Source: Collinsella sp. (GTDB lineage: Bacteria > Actinomycetota > Coriobacteriia > Coriobacteriales > Coriobacteriaceae). Taken from it: 15,400 nucleotides of DNA. The notes under the pieces are model-generated. The model saw nothing but the letters and a program-made list of their open reading frames with translations, made no database searches and was not told where the DNA came from. The stretch lies in assembly GCA_031295725.1 (NCBI GenBank), contig JAUMNV010000152.1:1-15400 (forward strand), written 5' to 3'. Each line of letters begins with the position of its first letter. Positions within the stretch are counted from its first letter, which is position 1. The translations under genes and the position numbers were made by a program. Shown one piece after another: positions 1-5,770 of the stretch.

Positions 1-38
1 AACCAGCCAGAGAGATTAACGCCGAGTATCCTCTCCAT
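1..38 (-). CDS. Partial CDS start, possible GH5-like glycoside hydrolase
   Basis: Only the first 12 codons lie in the window; the gene runs off the left edge. It reads MERILGVNLSGW from an ATG at 38, preceded by AAGGGGG five bases upstream, which is a good Shine-Dalgarno. The string LGVNLSGW resembles the start of exo-beta-glucanase-type family 5 glycoside hydrolases, which begin near (R)GVNLGGWL. That resemblance is the only hint of function, so the product call is an inference from eight residues; the existence of a start here is better supported. The upstream region holds a TATACT box and two small palindromes, as expected for a regulated carbohydrate gene. Confidence 0.45.
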   Translation of the reverse strand, partial: MERILGVNLSGW

Positions 39-57
39 CACTGCCCCCTTCGGATCG

Positions 58-109
58 TGCAGGTCGAACCTGCATCGTATTGCATAGGAAAAGTATCGTT
101 TTGAGTATA
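58..109 (-). promoter_or_regulatory. Candidate promoter -10 and operator palindrome of the left-edge gene
   Basis: On the minus strand a TATACT hexamer (104-109) lies about 65 bases upstream of the ATG at 38; no convincing -35 sits at 16-18 bases. Between it and the start is a palindrome of two 7-base arms, TGCAGGT (58-64) and ACCTGCA (68-74), around CGA. A second small palindrome, GACCG-AA-CGGTC, lies at 129-140, where a -35 would fall. The first could be an operator or a leader hairpin. There is no direct evidence for a regulator. Confidence 0.35.
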
Positions 110-230
110 CCCGCGCGTGCGGACAGACGACCGAACGGTCTATAAAGTGGCGCAAAAGCGGGAGGAATGTCTGGGGCGAGCGGGCACGAGCTGGTGCGCC
201 GAGATGTGCACGCACGTCGGAAGTAAGCGC

Positions 231-278
231 CGGAAAGCGCATCCCATTCTTTCGCTCAATAATGGGATGCGCTTTCCG
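231..278. repeat. Perfect 18-bp inverted repeat (hairpin)
   Basis: The arms at 231-248 (CGGAAAGCGCATCCCATT) and 261-278 are exact reverse complements separated by 12 bases. Neither strand has a T-tract after the stem, so it is not an ordinary intrinsic terminator. It lies just outside the first copy of the tRNA-derived direct repeat. It may be a palindromic intergenic element or an end of a vanished mobile element; no coding sequence accompanies it. Confidence 0.8.
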
Positions 279-280
279 CG

Positions 281-350
281 GGTCCGCATAAAAGAAAAGG
301 ACCCCTTTGCAGGGGGCTTCGTCAATTCAAGGTGGCGGGGAAGGGAATCG
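281..350 (-). repeat. Degenerate second copy of tRNA-Phe 3' end plus terminator (att-like)
   Basis: This 70-base segment matches 467-536 at 65 of 70 positions with no gaps, at an offset of 186 bases. On the minus strand it carries the last part of the tRNA-Phe T-arm, the 3' acceptor strand CCCCGCCA and the downstream terminator region. It stops where the tRNA T-loop would begin and is joined there to unrelated sequence. Four of the five differences fall in one arm of the terminator hairpin, which is no longer able to pair fully. The pattern resembles an attachment-site copy left by an element that used the tRNA 3' end; no integrase gene is visible. Confidence 0.8.
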
Positions 351-463
351 CGTCCGCGCGCTGCGCGGACGGACCGCTGCGGCGCTTGCGCGCCTTGCGA
401 GCTACGCTGGAAAACGCTTGCGCGTTTCCTCAGCTCCACGCCCTCACGGGGTTCGATTCCGTG
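351..463. other. Non-coding interval between tRNA-derived repeats: cluster of hairpins
   Basis: This stretch between the two direct repeats contains four consecutive potential stem-loops: 351-371 (9 bp, loop GCT), 381-394 (5 bp, loop TTGC), 409-429 (8 bp with one bulged A, loop TTGC, enclosed by GAGCT/AGCTC at 399-403 and 432-436), and 445-463 (CACGG/CCGTG enclosing GGTTCGATT). The last resembles a tRNA T-loop on the plus strand, although its 9-base loop is not canonical. No credible open reading frame is seen. It may be a structured RNA, clustered palindromic elements, or the residue of a deleted mobile element. Confidence 0.5.
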
Positions 464-466
464 CAT

Positions 467-518
467 GGTCCACATAAAAGAAAAGGACCCCTTTGCAGAG
501 GTCCTAGTCAATTCAAGG

Positions 519-536
<18 letters not shown>
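467..536 (-). repeat. Direct repeat copy overlapping the functional tRNA-Phe 3' end
   Basis: This is the second copy of the 70-base repeat described at 281-350. On the minus strand it covers the tRNA from the T-loop (CGATTCCC) to the discriminator base, then the short spacer and terminator. The repeat boundary inside the T-loop is typical of tRNA genes used as integration sites, where the 3' end is duplicated. Confidence 0.8.
475..505 (-). terminator. Rho-independent terminator of tRNA-Phe
   Basis: On the minus strand the sequence downstream of the tRNA forms a stem AGGACC/GGTCCT (500-505 with 484-489), extended inward by a CT/AG pair beyond one mismatch, followed by TTTTCTTTTAT. Stem plus T-rich tail immediately after the tRNA fits an intrinsic terminator. 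Confidence 0.8.
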
Positions 537-591
<55 letters not shown>

Positions 592-623
592 ATTTGAGGT
601 GTGCCTTGTTTCAAGGCTTGATT

Positions 624-651
624 AGTATAACCAAGGACGCGCTCCGGTCAA
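624..651 (-). promoter_or_regulatory. Sigma-70 type promoter of tRNA-Phe
   Basis: Minus strand -35 TTGACC (646-651) and -10 TATACT (624-629) are separated by 16 bases, with an A/T-rich stretch upstream (TTTTTTCAAATT) resembling an UP element. Transcription would start near 617, about 25 bases before the tRNA 5' end. A small GCCTTG-TTT-CAAGGC hairpin (603-617) lies at the start of the leader. Confidence 0.85.
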
Positions 652-726
652 CCGAGAATTTGAAAAAAGTTTTTGAGCACGGCGCCAGCCACAAGTCCAA
701 CCCTATAGAACAGCACGTTAGAGACA

Positions 727-1011
727 TCAACCCGCCGCAAGAAGTTTTTCGCTCAGGGCTGCACGGGCAAACTCACTTGGCGTCATCCCTTCAGCCGCCG
801 CCCGACGACGAATCGCCTCCTTCATCCCTAGGGGAATCTTGACCGATAGCGTTGCCGTCCCTTCGCTTGAGAGCGGAGGCCGCCCGTGCACGATCCCCCC
901 AACGGTATGCTCGCCGTCCGGAAACCCGCCATGCTCGTACGACTCGCACCACGCGTCAATCATTTCATCCGTTACAACCTGACCATTGGCAGCCGTATAC
1001 GCCTTGCTCAT
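727..1011 (-). CDS. Ribbon-helix-helix (CopG-like) antitoxin-type protein
   Basis: The protein has 94 residues and starts MSKAYTAANGQVVTDEMI. The N-terminal half is a conserved-looking segment rich in acidic residues. The C-terminal part (about 51-92) fits a ribbon-helix-helix DNA-binding fold: strand TATLSVKIP, helix MKEAIRRRAAAEG, then MTPSEFARAALSEKLL. In this type of pair the RHH protein binds both the toxin and its own operator. The ATG at 1011 is chosen because AGAGGGG lies six bases upstream; an adjacent ATG at 1014 is possible. The start overlaps the stop of the upstream toxin-like gene by one base (TGATG), implying coupling. Family recognition is from memory and sequence pattern. Confidence 0.8.
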   Translation of the reverse strand: MSKAYTAANGQVVTDEMIDAWCESYEHGGFPDGEHTVGGIVHGRPPLSSEGTATLSVKIPLGMKEAIRRRAAAEGMTPSEFARAALSEKLLAAG

Positions 1012-1277
1012 CATCGACCCCTCTGCCGAGCTCGCTCGATCTCTTGCCAGAATTTCTTCTGAACCGGAGACAGGGCATGAACAATGAGCCATCCACGAAT
1101 TAGTTCGACCGCAACAAGTTCCACACTTCGACCATCTGGAAGCCATCCAATGGCAAGCCATCTCGGCGGCTCATCCTCCGACTCGCGGCGAATGCACTCA
1201 GTAACCGCGAACCAGGCACCAAGCACCTACTTTTCCGTCAAGTGTTTTTTGGCGTTGGGATGGATCTCAACATCCAT
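1011..1277 (-). pseudogene. Toxin-like gene interrupted by in-frame TAG
   Basis: An ATG at 1277 after GGAGGAG opens MDVEIHPNAKKHLTEK, then an in-frame TAG (1227-1229), then the same frame continues for 71 codons starting VLGAWFAVTECIRRE and ending QEIERARQRGR. The two parts join as one small protein of about 88 residues: N-terminal HPNAKKHLTE(Q)V helix, central PRWLAIGWLPDGRSVELVAV strands, and C-terminal LIVHALSPVQKKF. This resembles small BrnT/RelE-like toxin partners of RHH antitoxins, where I would expect Gln (CAG) at the stop position. The downstream part begins with GTG directly after the stop, so reinitiation is possible but has a poor ribosome site. Likely a nonsense mutation inactivated the toxin; readthrough or a sequencing error are alternatives. 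Confidence 0.65.
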
Positions 1278-1302
1278 GCATCTTCTCCTCCATCTTACCC
1301 AA

Positions 1303-1317
1303 TTTCGTATGACGAAA
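1303..1317. promoter_or_regulatory. Candidate operator upstream of the toxin/antitoxin pair
   Basis: A perfect palindrome TTTCGT-ATG-ACGAAA lies 26 bases upstream of the toxin-like start, where an autoregulatory site for an RHH antitoxin would be expected. On the minus strand a weak -35-like TTGGCG is nearby, but no good -10 is evident. Assignment as an operator is inference. Confidence 0.4.
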
Positions 1318-1335
1318 GTCCGCTGTCGCCAATTC

Positions 1336-1695
1336 CTACGCCGGCACTTGTTGAAGGGCGGGAGGTGTAGCGAGGATTGAAGGGCGTTCCAATACCGCCC
1401 AGGCACCGGGACAGGAACACATACGCCAAGGACGGACGTTTTCGTAGCGCGCGAGGACGTTGCCGTTACGGTCAATAAAGGCAACGTCGATGGGATAGAC
1501 CATAAAGCAGGTGTGGACCGAAGAGCAGCGCGGAAACGCCATGACGAGCGGCAACCCGTTGGCAGCAATCGGAGACCGTCCCAGCATGCCGCGTAGACGC
1601 ACGGCAAACGACTCCGCCACCACAAACTCGGCAGGCGTCCAACCCAGCCTGTTGAGCGCCCGCGCGTAGGCAATGTAGGATGAGGCCGCGGTCAC
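1336..1695 (-). CDS. DUF192 family protein at end of Tad operon
   Basis: The protein has 119 residues. Residues 30-100 carry the DUF192 pattern: ESFAVRLRGMLGR, then LVMAFPRCSSVHTCFMVYPIDVAFID, then GNVLARYENVRPWR. The family function is not established; other members are small, often secreted or stand-alone proteins. This one has no evident signal peptide and four cysteines (near 57, 63, 93, 95). The GTG start at 1695 is chosen because it overlaps the TadE stop as GTGA and GGGGGTGG lies a few bases upstream. The longer reading frame back to 1800 lies within tadE and is not needed. Its coupling to the pilus genes suggests a pilus-linked role, but that is inference from position. No clear terminator follows. 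Confidence 0.8.
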   Translation of the reverse strand: MTAASSYIAYARALNRLGWTPAEFVVAESFAVRLRGMLGRSPIAANGLPLVMAFPRCSSVHTCFMVYPIDVAFIDRNGNVLARYENVRPWRMCSCPGAWAVLERPSILATPPALQQVPA

Positions 1696-2168
1696 ATAAC
1701 CACCCCCGGACGCCACGGATCGACCGTCACTGCGCGCTCGTGCGACAACTTTGCCGGTGCCCCCAGCGAAACGCCGGCGATGCTGAGCGAGCTCGGCCAC
1801 GGCTCGTAGCGCATGGTACAGGTATAGGTCCTAAACGTGCCGGAAAGCGAAAGCAGACCGCCATCCGATGTCGTCGCACCCTGTTTGCTTGAGACCTCGA
1901 TCTGCAAGTCATAGCCTTCCATGGCATGTTGGATCTGAGCCTGAACGGTCGCGGAGGCATCGATGGAGCTGTCATCGCCCTCCCCGCTCGGCGCCACGGC
2001 ATGCGCTAGCACAATATCGGGCACCACGCGATCGAAGCGCGCGACCGCGCCGGCAAAGACCATAACGTTGTACACGATAAGCGCCAGAACCAGCAGGACG
2101 GGCGTGACCACGGCCATCTCGACCGTCGCCTGGGCGCGCTCCTCGCACAGGCGCGTGCGGATGCCCAT
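1692..2168 (-). CDS. TadE-like pseudopilin/minor pilin (distal copy)
   Basis: The 158-residue protein starts MGIRTRLCEERAQATVEMAVVT. A short basic N-terminus is followed by the type IV pilin-like motif A12|QATVE17 and a hydrophobic segment (about 18-42), then a 115-residue exported domain. TadE-like proteins are processed by the Tad prepilin peptidase and act as minor pilins or assembly factors at the cell surface. The start is set by the overlap with the TadG-like stop (TAATG, one base). Two cysteines (8 and one near 124) are present. The exported domain is not recognised beyond the family. Confidence 0.8.
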   Translation of the reverse strand: MGIRTRLCEERAQATVEMAVVTPVLLVLALIVYNVMVFAGAVARFDRVVPDIVLAHAVAPSGEGDDSSIDASATVQAQIQHAMEGYDLQIEVSSKQGATTSDGGLLSLSGTFRTYTCTMRYEPWPSSLSIAGVSLGAPAKLSHERAVTVDPWRPGVVM

Positions 2169-4333
2169 TACGACCCACCGCCCAAGGCACCCGCCAGTGT
2201 GGCGACATCGACGGTAAGTGGGATGGAACCGCCGCCGGGCAGCGGAATCTCCGCAAGCGTGAACACCGTGCCGCTGATGGTGCGCTCGACTTGATATTCC
2301 AGCGCCTCGCAAAGCGCCTTGGGGTCGGTCACGCCCAGCGGAATACTTCGTAGCTTGTCCTGCACTTTAGAAAGACCTGTGATGTCAGACCCCGGGCTCT
2401 TGATAACATTGGCGGTGTCGGTCAGCACCGGCTTTCGTAGGCGCAAGTCGCACGGCTCCAAGCCCAGCGCCGCCACGGACGCCGAAACGGTATCGCCGAG
2501 CCACGACGCAATGGAGCCCAGCGCGCCACTGTTCCCTCCCAGGTCATCGATCATCTCATCCATAAGCTCGTCGGCCGAGCCCTGGATGTCTCCGTATCCC
2601 ACAAGAAGCCGTCCCCAAACATCCATGACGCCATCGAGTACACCGGCAACGCCACCCGAACGCTCCTCCAGCGTCGAGAAAAACCGCGAGAGAACGTTGT
2701 TCTGCGCCGTCGCGTCATCGGGCGCCAGCACCGCAGCAGAGATCGCGCCGCGATCGCCAAGCCTGACTGTCGTGTTAAACGAAGAGTTGAGCTCATCGGG
2801 ACTCGAGATGGCACCCGAAACCGCAAAGGCAACCACGCCGTTGCGACCGGGCGGAGCGATACGCGGGCGCTCGCCCGAAAGCGCTTTAATGGCCTCGTCA
2901 AACGCATTGCCCGCACGGTCAGCCTCGTCCTCGGTCTGGCGCATGAGCTCGAGCTCTTTGTTGCGGCATTCGACGTATTTCTCCAGGGCGTCTTTGAATC
3001 GATCAAAGTGGTACTCGAAGCCGTTTTCGATAGAAGTCGAAGGAGCCGCAACGGCGCCGAGCGACGAAACACCAAAATGGCATCTGTTGCATTTGTCCTG
3101 CCCGTCATAAGCAGCGACCGAGGCTAGCCCGCCTGGCGTCCCTTTCTTATAGTTGGGGCAGCTCGTTCCATAATGCAGATACGTTTTGCCATCGTTGGTA
3201 CTGGTTGGCCACGCCGCATCGGTATAGAGTTCCGTCGCTCGCACCTCGTCAGTGTTGCGCGGCAACAACGGAATATAGGAAGTGGCCCGGTCTCCGTCTT
3301 CGGTTATATATGCGCGATTGACCTCTGCGCTCGCATAGGTGTAAAACGCCTTGCGCGCCGCCGACTCCGCCTTCATCTCGACGCTTGAACCCTGCGGTTT
3401 TTCGTCTGTCAGACGCTGGTGATAGTAGGCCCTCGCGCGATCGAGCGCCACCTGTGGCTCCCACGTAACGCTCGAGGCATAATGCGGGTTCTGCTCACCT
3501 GAGAGCTTTGCCAAGCTCCCCGCGCGTTCCCACATACATGAACAGCTGCCAATCGCGTTCTCGTCCGATCCACCGCAGTCGGCAAGCCAGGCGCGTTCCT
3601 TGGCCTTTGACGTTTTCTCGGACGCTTTCTGCAGTTCCTTGGCAGCATAGTCAAGGTCTTTTGAGGCGCTCTCGACGACATCGGTCGAGATCTCGGAACC
3701 CTCAAGCGCAACGAAATCCGACTCGGACGTCCTGGGGACGGCAAGCGCCGTACCGGTATAGCTCACGCCCTCGGTATCCTGCGCCGACACGGCCTGCGTA
3801 GCTCGCGCGGCAATCAGATACGGTAGAGCCGTCTCGATTTTCTGCAGGCCCTCAGATGCACTCTTGGCAAACTTGTTGCGCGTTTTAATGATCTCAATCC
3901 CCGTGTCGACCATATCGCCCGCGGCAAGCTCGGCACCCGGGATGAGGATGGCGACCAGGCCCGTCCCGATCGTGGCAAACCCCGCCAGGCCCAAACTCAA
4001 AATGCTCGCATCCACCACCGTCGCAGCTGTGTGGTAGGACGACACCACATTGGCGCCTGCCAGCGCGCCGCTATCGGCAGCCACCTGGGTGTCCCCTGCG
4101 CGCGACATGCTCCATATCGCCGCCGTCGACGAAAACAGCAACGTGAGCACCACCAGGATGACCACCGCAGAGGAGAGCGTGGTGTAGGCACCGTCTTCGA
4201 TAAACAGGTCGATACCGGCTCGACCCATAAAGCCGCCTCGCTTGCGGCGAGCACGCGGTCGGCAACGGCCCTCAAGCCCCCTCGTCACCTTCAACAGGCA
4301 GCGCTTAATCCCATGCAGCAATCCATGAATCAT
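2168..4333 (-). CDS. TadG-like Flp pilus protein with large ectodomain
   Basis: The protein has 721 residues from the ATG at 4333, which has GGAGGGAG upstream; a later ATG at 4228 with GAGG also fits. A basic N-terminus precedes a TM segment (about 53-75) and the TadG N-terminal signature DTQVAADSGALAGA (81-94), with a second hydrophobic stretch at about 108-133. The rest (about 590 residues) is expected outside the membrane. It includes an Ala/Lys/Glu-rich helical region (220-250) and cysteines at 253, 264, 266, 392, 415 and 418, with CNRCH at 415-419. TadG proteins anchor or complete Tad pili. The start lies 29 bases inside the preceding TadE-like gene and the stop overlaps the next. No C-terminal vWA domain with a MIDAS motif is apparent. 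Confidence 0.8.
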   Translation of the reverse strand: MIHGLLHGIKRCLLKVTRGLEGRCRPRARRKRGGFMGRAGIDLFIEDGAYTTLSSAVVILVVLTLLFSSTAAIWSMSRAGDTQVAADSGALAGANVVSSYHTAATVVDASILSLGLAGFATIGTGLVAILIPGAELAAGDMVDTGIEIIKTRNKFAKSASEGLQKIETALPYLIAARATQAVSAQDTEGVSYTGTALAVPRTSESDFVALEGSEISTDVVESASKDLDYAAKELQKASEKTSKAKERAWLADCGGSDENAIGSCSCMWERAGSLAKLSGEQNPHYASSVTWEPQVALDRARAYYHQRLTDEKPQGSSVEMKAESAARKAFYTYASAEVNRAYITEDGDRATSYIPLLPRNTDEVRATELYTDAAWPTSTNDGKTYLHYGTSCPNYKKGTPGGLASVAAYDGQDKCNRCHFGVSSLGAVAAPSTSIENGFEYHFDRFKDALEKYVECRNKELELMRQTEDEADRAGNAFDEAIKALSGERPRIAPPGRNGVVAFAVSGAISSPDELNSSFNTTVRLGDRGAISAAVLAPDDATAQNNVLSRFFSTLEERSGGVAGVLDGVMDVWGRLLVGYGDIQGSADELMDEMIDDLGGNSGALGSIASWLGDTVSASVAALGLEPCDLRLRKPVLTDTANVIKSPGSDITGLSKVQDKLRSIPLGVTDPKALCEALEYQVERTISGTVFTLAEIPLPGGGSIPLTVDVATLAGALGGGS

Positions 4334-4805
4334 AGTCTCCCTCCAGCCACTCGGGACGCGATCGATACGAGACGTCGACCTTAAGCTCGACATAGCCGTT
4401 TTGGCCTGCACTACCCATAGCCTGCGCAAACGCGCCGATCACAGGCAGCGGTTTAACCTCGCCGGTAACGGAAACGGACGAGACGCCGCCCGCATCGACC
4501 CGACCAAGCTCGATATCCCACGACAGGGGCCCGCCGGCATGAAAAATCGAAACGTCGGGAACCGCGGCAAGACGGCGGCGGGCGAACTCCTTAATATCCT
4601 CGCCATTCCCCACCGTCGTCGTGGTCATGAGCCGCGCGGTCTCGGCGGCGGCAGACTCCATGACCGCGCGTGTATAGAGCAGGCACACCGGCTGCAGCGC
4701 CAGCAGGACGAGCGTCAGAAACGTCGGCAGTAGAAATGCCGCCTCGACCGCAGACTGCGCCCGGTCCTCGCGCGCAACATCAATACAGCACGATGTCCTT
4801 AGCAC
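4305..4805 (-). CDS. TadE-like pseudopilin/minor pilin (proximal copy)
   Basis: About 166 residues if started at GTG 4805. The N-terminal CIDVAREDRAQSAVEAAFLLPTF contains the processing pattern A|QSAVE followed by a hydrophobic segment of about 25 residues and an exported domain. It is a TadE-like minor pilin candidate. The start is uncertain: the frame has no ATG near the 5' end. GTG at 4805 has no good Shine-Dalgarno, and a rare ATT at 4784 would overlap the preceding TGA and lies behind AAGGA. The gene therefore seems to depend on coupling to the upstream small pilin gene. It overlaps the TadG-like start by 29 bases. Confidence 0.75.
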   Translation of the reverse strand: MLRTSCCIDVAREDRAQSAVEAAFLLPTFLTLVLLALQPVCLLYTRAVMESAAAETARLMTTTTVGNGEDIKEFARRRLAAVPDVSIFHAGGPLSWDIELGRVDAGGVSSVSVTGEVKPLPVIGAFAQAMGSAGQNGYVELKVDVSYRSRPEWLEGDYDSWIAAWD

Positions 4806-4998
4806 CCGCAGCAGCGTCGACAACCGATGTCGAGGTGACGCCGTGAGACGCCGCCCGCTCGACCAGCGCCGCCAAGCGCCCATCGGTACCGGCACGCCAG
4901 AGCCCGGCGATCGCCAGCACAATGGAAAGCAGCGCCACCGTGACGATGGCGTATTCGACCGTTGCCTGGGCAGATTCCTCACGCAGGACGTCATGCAT
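4780..4998 (-). CDS. Small Flp/TadE-type pilin-like protein
   Basis: A 72-residue protein starting MHDVLREESAQATVEYAIVT. It has a short charged leader, the motif A10|QATVE15YA, a hydrophobic helix (about 16-35) and a short hydrophilic tail of about 37 residues. The layout is that of a Flp-like pilin or a short TadE-like pseudopilin. The ATG at 4998 is supported by AAGGAGGGG seven bases upstream. It lies one base after the stop of the preceding one-TM protein gene. Compared with the main Flp gene (5527-5760), it shares REESAQ and TVEYA-type residues, consistent with duplication and divergence. Confidence 0.8.
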   Translation of the reverse strand: MHDVLREESAQATVEYAIVTVALLSIVLAIAGLWRAGTDGRLAALVERAASHGVTSTSVVDAAAGAKDIVLY

Positions 4999-4999
4999 T

Positions 5000-5563
5000 T
5001 CACGACCCCTCCTTTGAGTTCGTTGTCTGCGGGGTCAGGCGGACCACGCGCAGGCGACACGAAGTATCACCAGCATCCGCGGCAACCGTCACCATATCGA
5101 CCCAGCCGCGTCCGTCACGCACGATGGCGCCCCACACGTTGCCCTTGATGTCGAGATAACCGCTCAGAGCAAGTTGCGCCGTGGGCACCTCGCGATAGGC
5201 GCGCAGCATATCTGCCGCCGCTTCGGTCATCGGTCGGCATTCGGACCATGCGAGACGAACAGCGACGGCATTGTTTGCAGATGAACCCGTTGCAGCGTCC
5301 GCTCGCTCGTCGAGTGCTTGCAAGAACGTTTGCGCCGTGATGGCGGCATTCGCATCGTCCGCGTCTCGCGCATCGTCTTTTTGAGACGCCGCAGCCGAAC
5401 CCGAGCCCGCATCCGCGGCAACCCCTAAACGTTGTTGCCGTGCTGCGTTAAGCCCCCAAACCGCCACTGCCACCGCCACGACCGCACAGACGAGCACCAG
5501 CAACGCGCCGACGGGACGGGCGCCCTCTACAGACTGTTGATGCCCTCGCTGATAGCGCTCCAT
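5000..5563 (-). CDS. Unrecognised one-TM protein inside Tad operon
   Basis: The 187-residue protein has a short N-terminus, one hydrophobic segment (about 18-39, VGALLVLVCAVVAVAVAVWGL) and an exported part. The first portion of that part (45-75) is low-complexity, Ala/Asp/Ser-rich, like a linker. The later portion has two cysteines (SECRPM and DTSCRL) that could form a disulfide. I do not recognise a family. Position between Flp and the small pilin points to a surface or assembly role. The ATG at 5563 overlaps the flp stop by 37 bases; the ribosome site is weak (AAGG at distance), so the start may lie elsewhere or rely on coupling. Confidence 0.7.
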   Translation of the reverse strand: MERYQRGHQQSVEGARPVGALLVLVCAVVAVAVAVWGLNAARQQRLGVAADAGSGSAAASQKDDARDADDANAAITAQTFLQALDERADAATGSSANNAVAVRLAWSECRPMTEAAADMLRAYREVPTAQLALSGYLDIKGNVWGAIVRDGRGWVDMVTVAADAGDTSCRLRVVRLTPQTTNSKEGS

Positions 5564-5760
5564 AGATCTTGGACCTTGCCCTTAAATGCGACGATGGCAA
5601 TGATGGCGATCACCACGAGCACACCGACCAGGATGGCGTACTCGGTGGTGCCCTGCGCGCTCTCCTCCCGCAGCAGCTCCTCGGCACGCTGGCGAGCGTG
5701 AATTGACTGGCAAAACACCCAACTCCAGACCTTGCCAGCAACGTCAGTCATCGTATTCAT
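5527..5760 (-). CDS. flp: Flp family type IVb pilin (major pilin)
   Basis: The 77-residue prepilin has a 35-residue leader ending REESA, cleavage pattern A35|QGTTE40YA, and a hydrophobic helix (41-59, AILVGVLVVIAIIAIVAF), then KGKVQDLWSAISEGINSL. Flp pilins polymerise into the Tad pilus shaft after processing by a prepilin peptidase. E40 at +5 and Y41 are the conserved Flp residues; the leader is longer than in most Flp pilins. The ATG at 5760 follows GGGAGGAATAC. It lies 10 bases after the tadC stop. Confidence 0.92.
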   Translation of the reverse strand: MNTMTDVAGKVWSWVFCQSIHARQRAEELLREESAQGTTEYAILVGVLVVIAIIAIVAFKGKVQDLWSAISEGINSL

Positions 5761-5770
5761 GTATTCCTCC

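Noticed and set aside
163..230. Short plus-strand ORF (MSGASGHELV...) after GGGAGG
   Set aside because: Only 19 codons, the ribosome site is almost touching the ATG and there is no clear promoter.
445..480. A second, plus-strand tRNA ending at the T-arm-like sequence
   Set aside because: The loop has nine bases, no matching acceptor 5' strand, D-arm or anticodon arm can be found upstream.
3077..3091. CNRCH as evidence of a c-type cytochrome
   Set aside because: One isolated motif in a large TadG-like protein without other cytochrome features is not enough.
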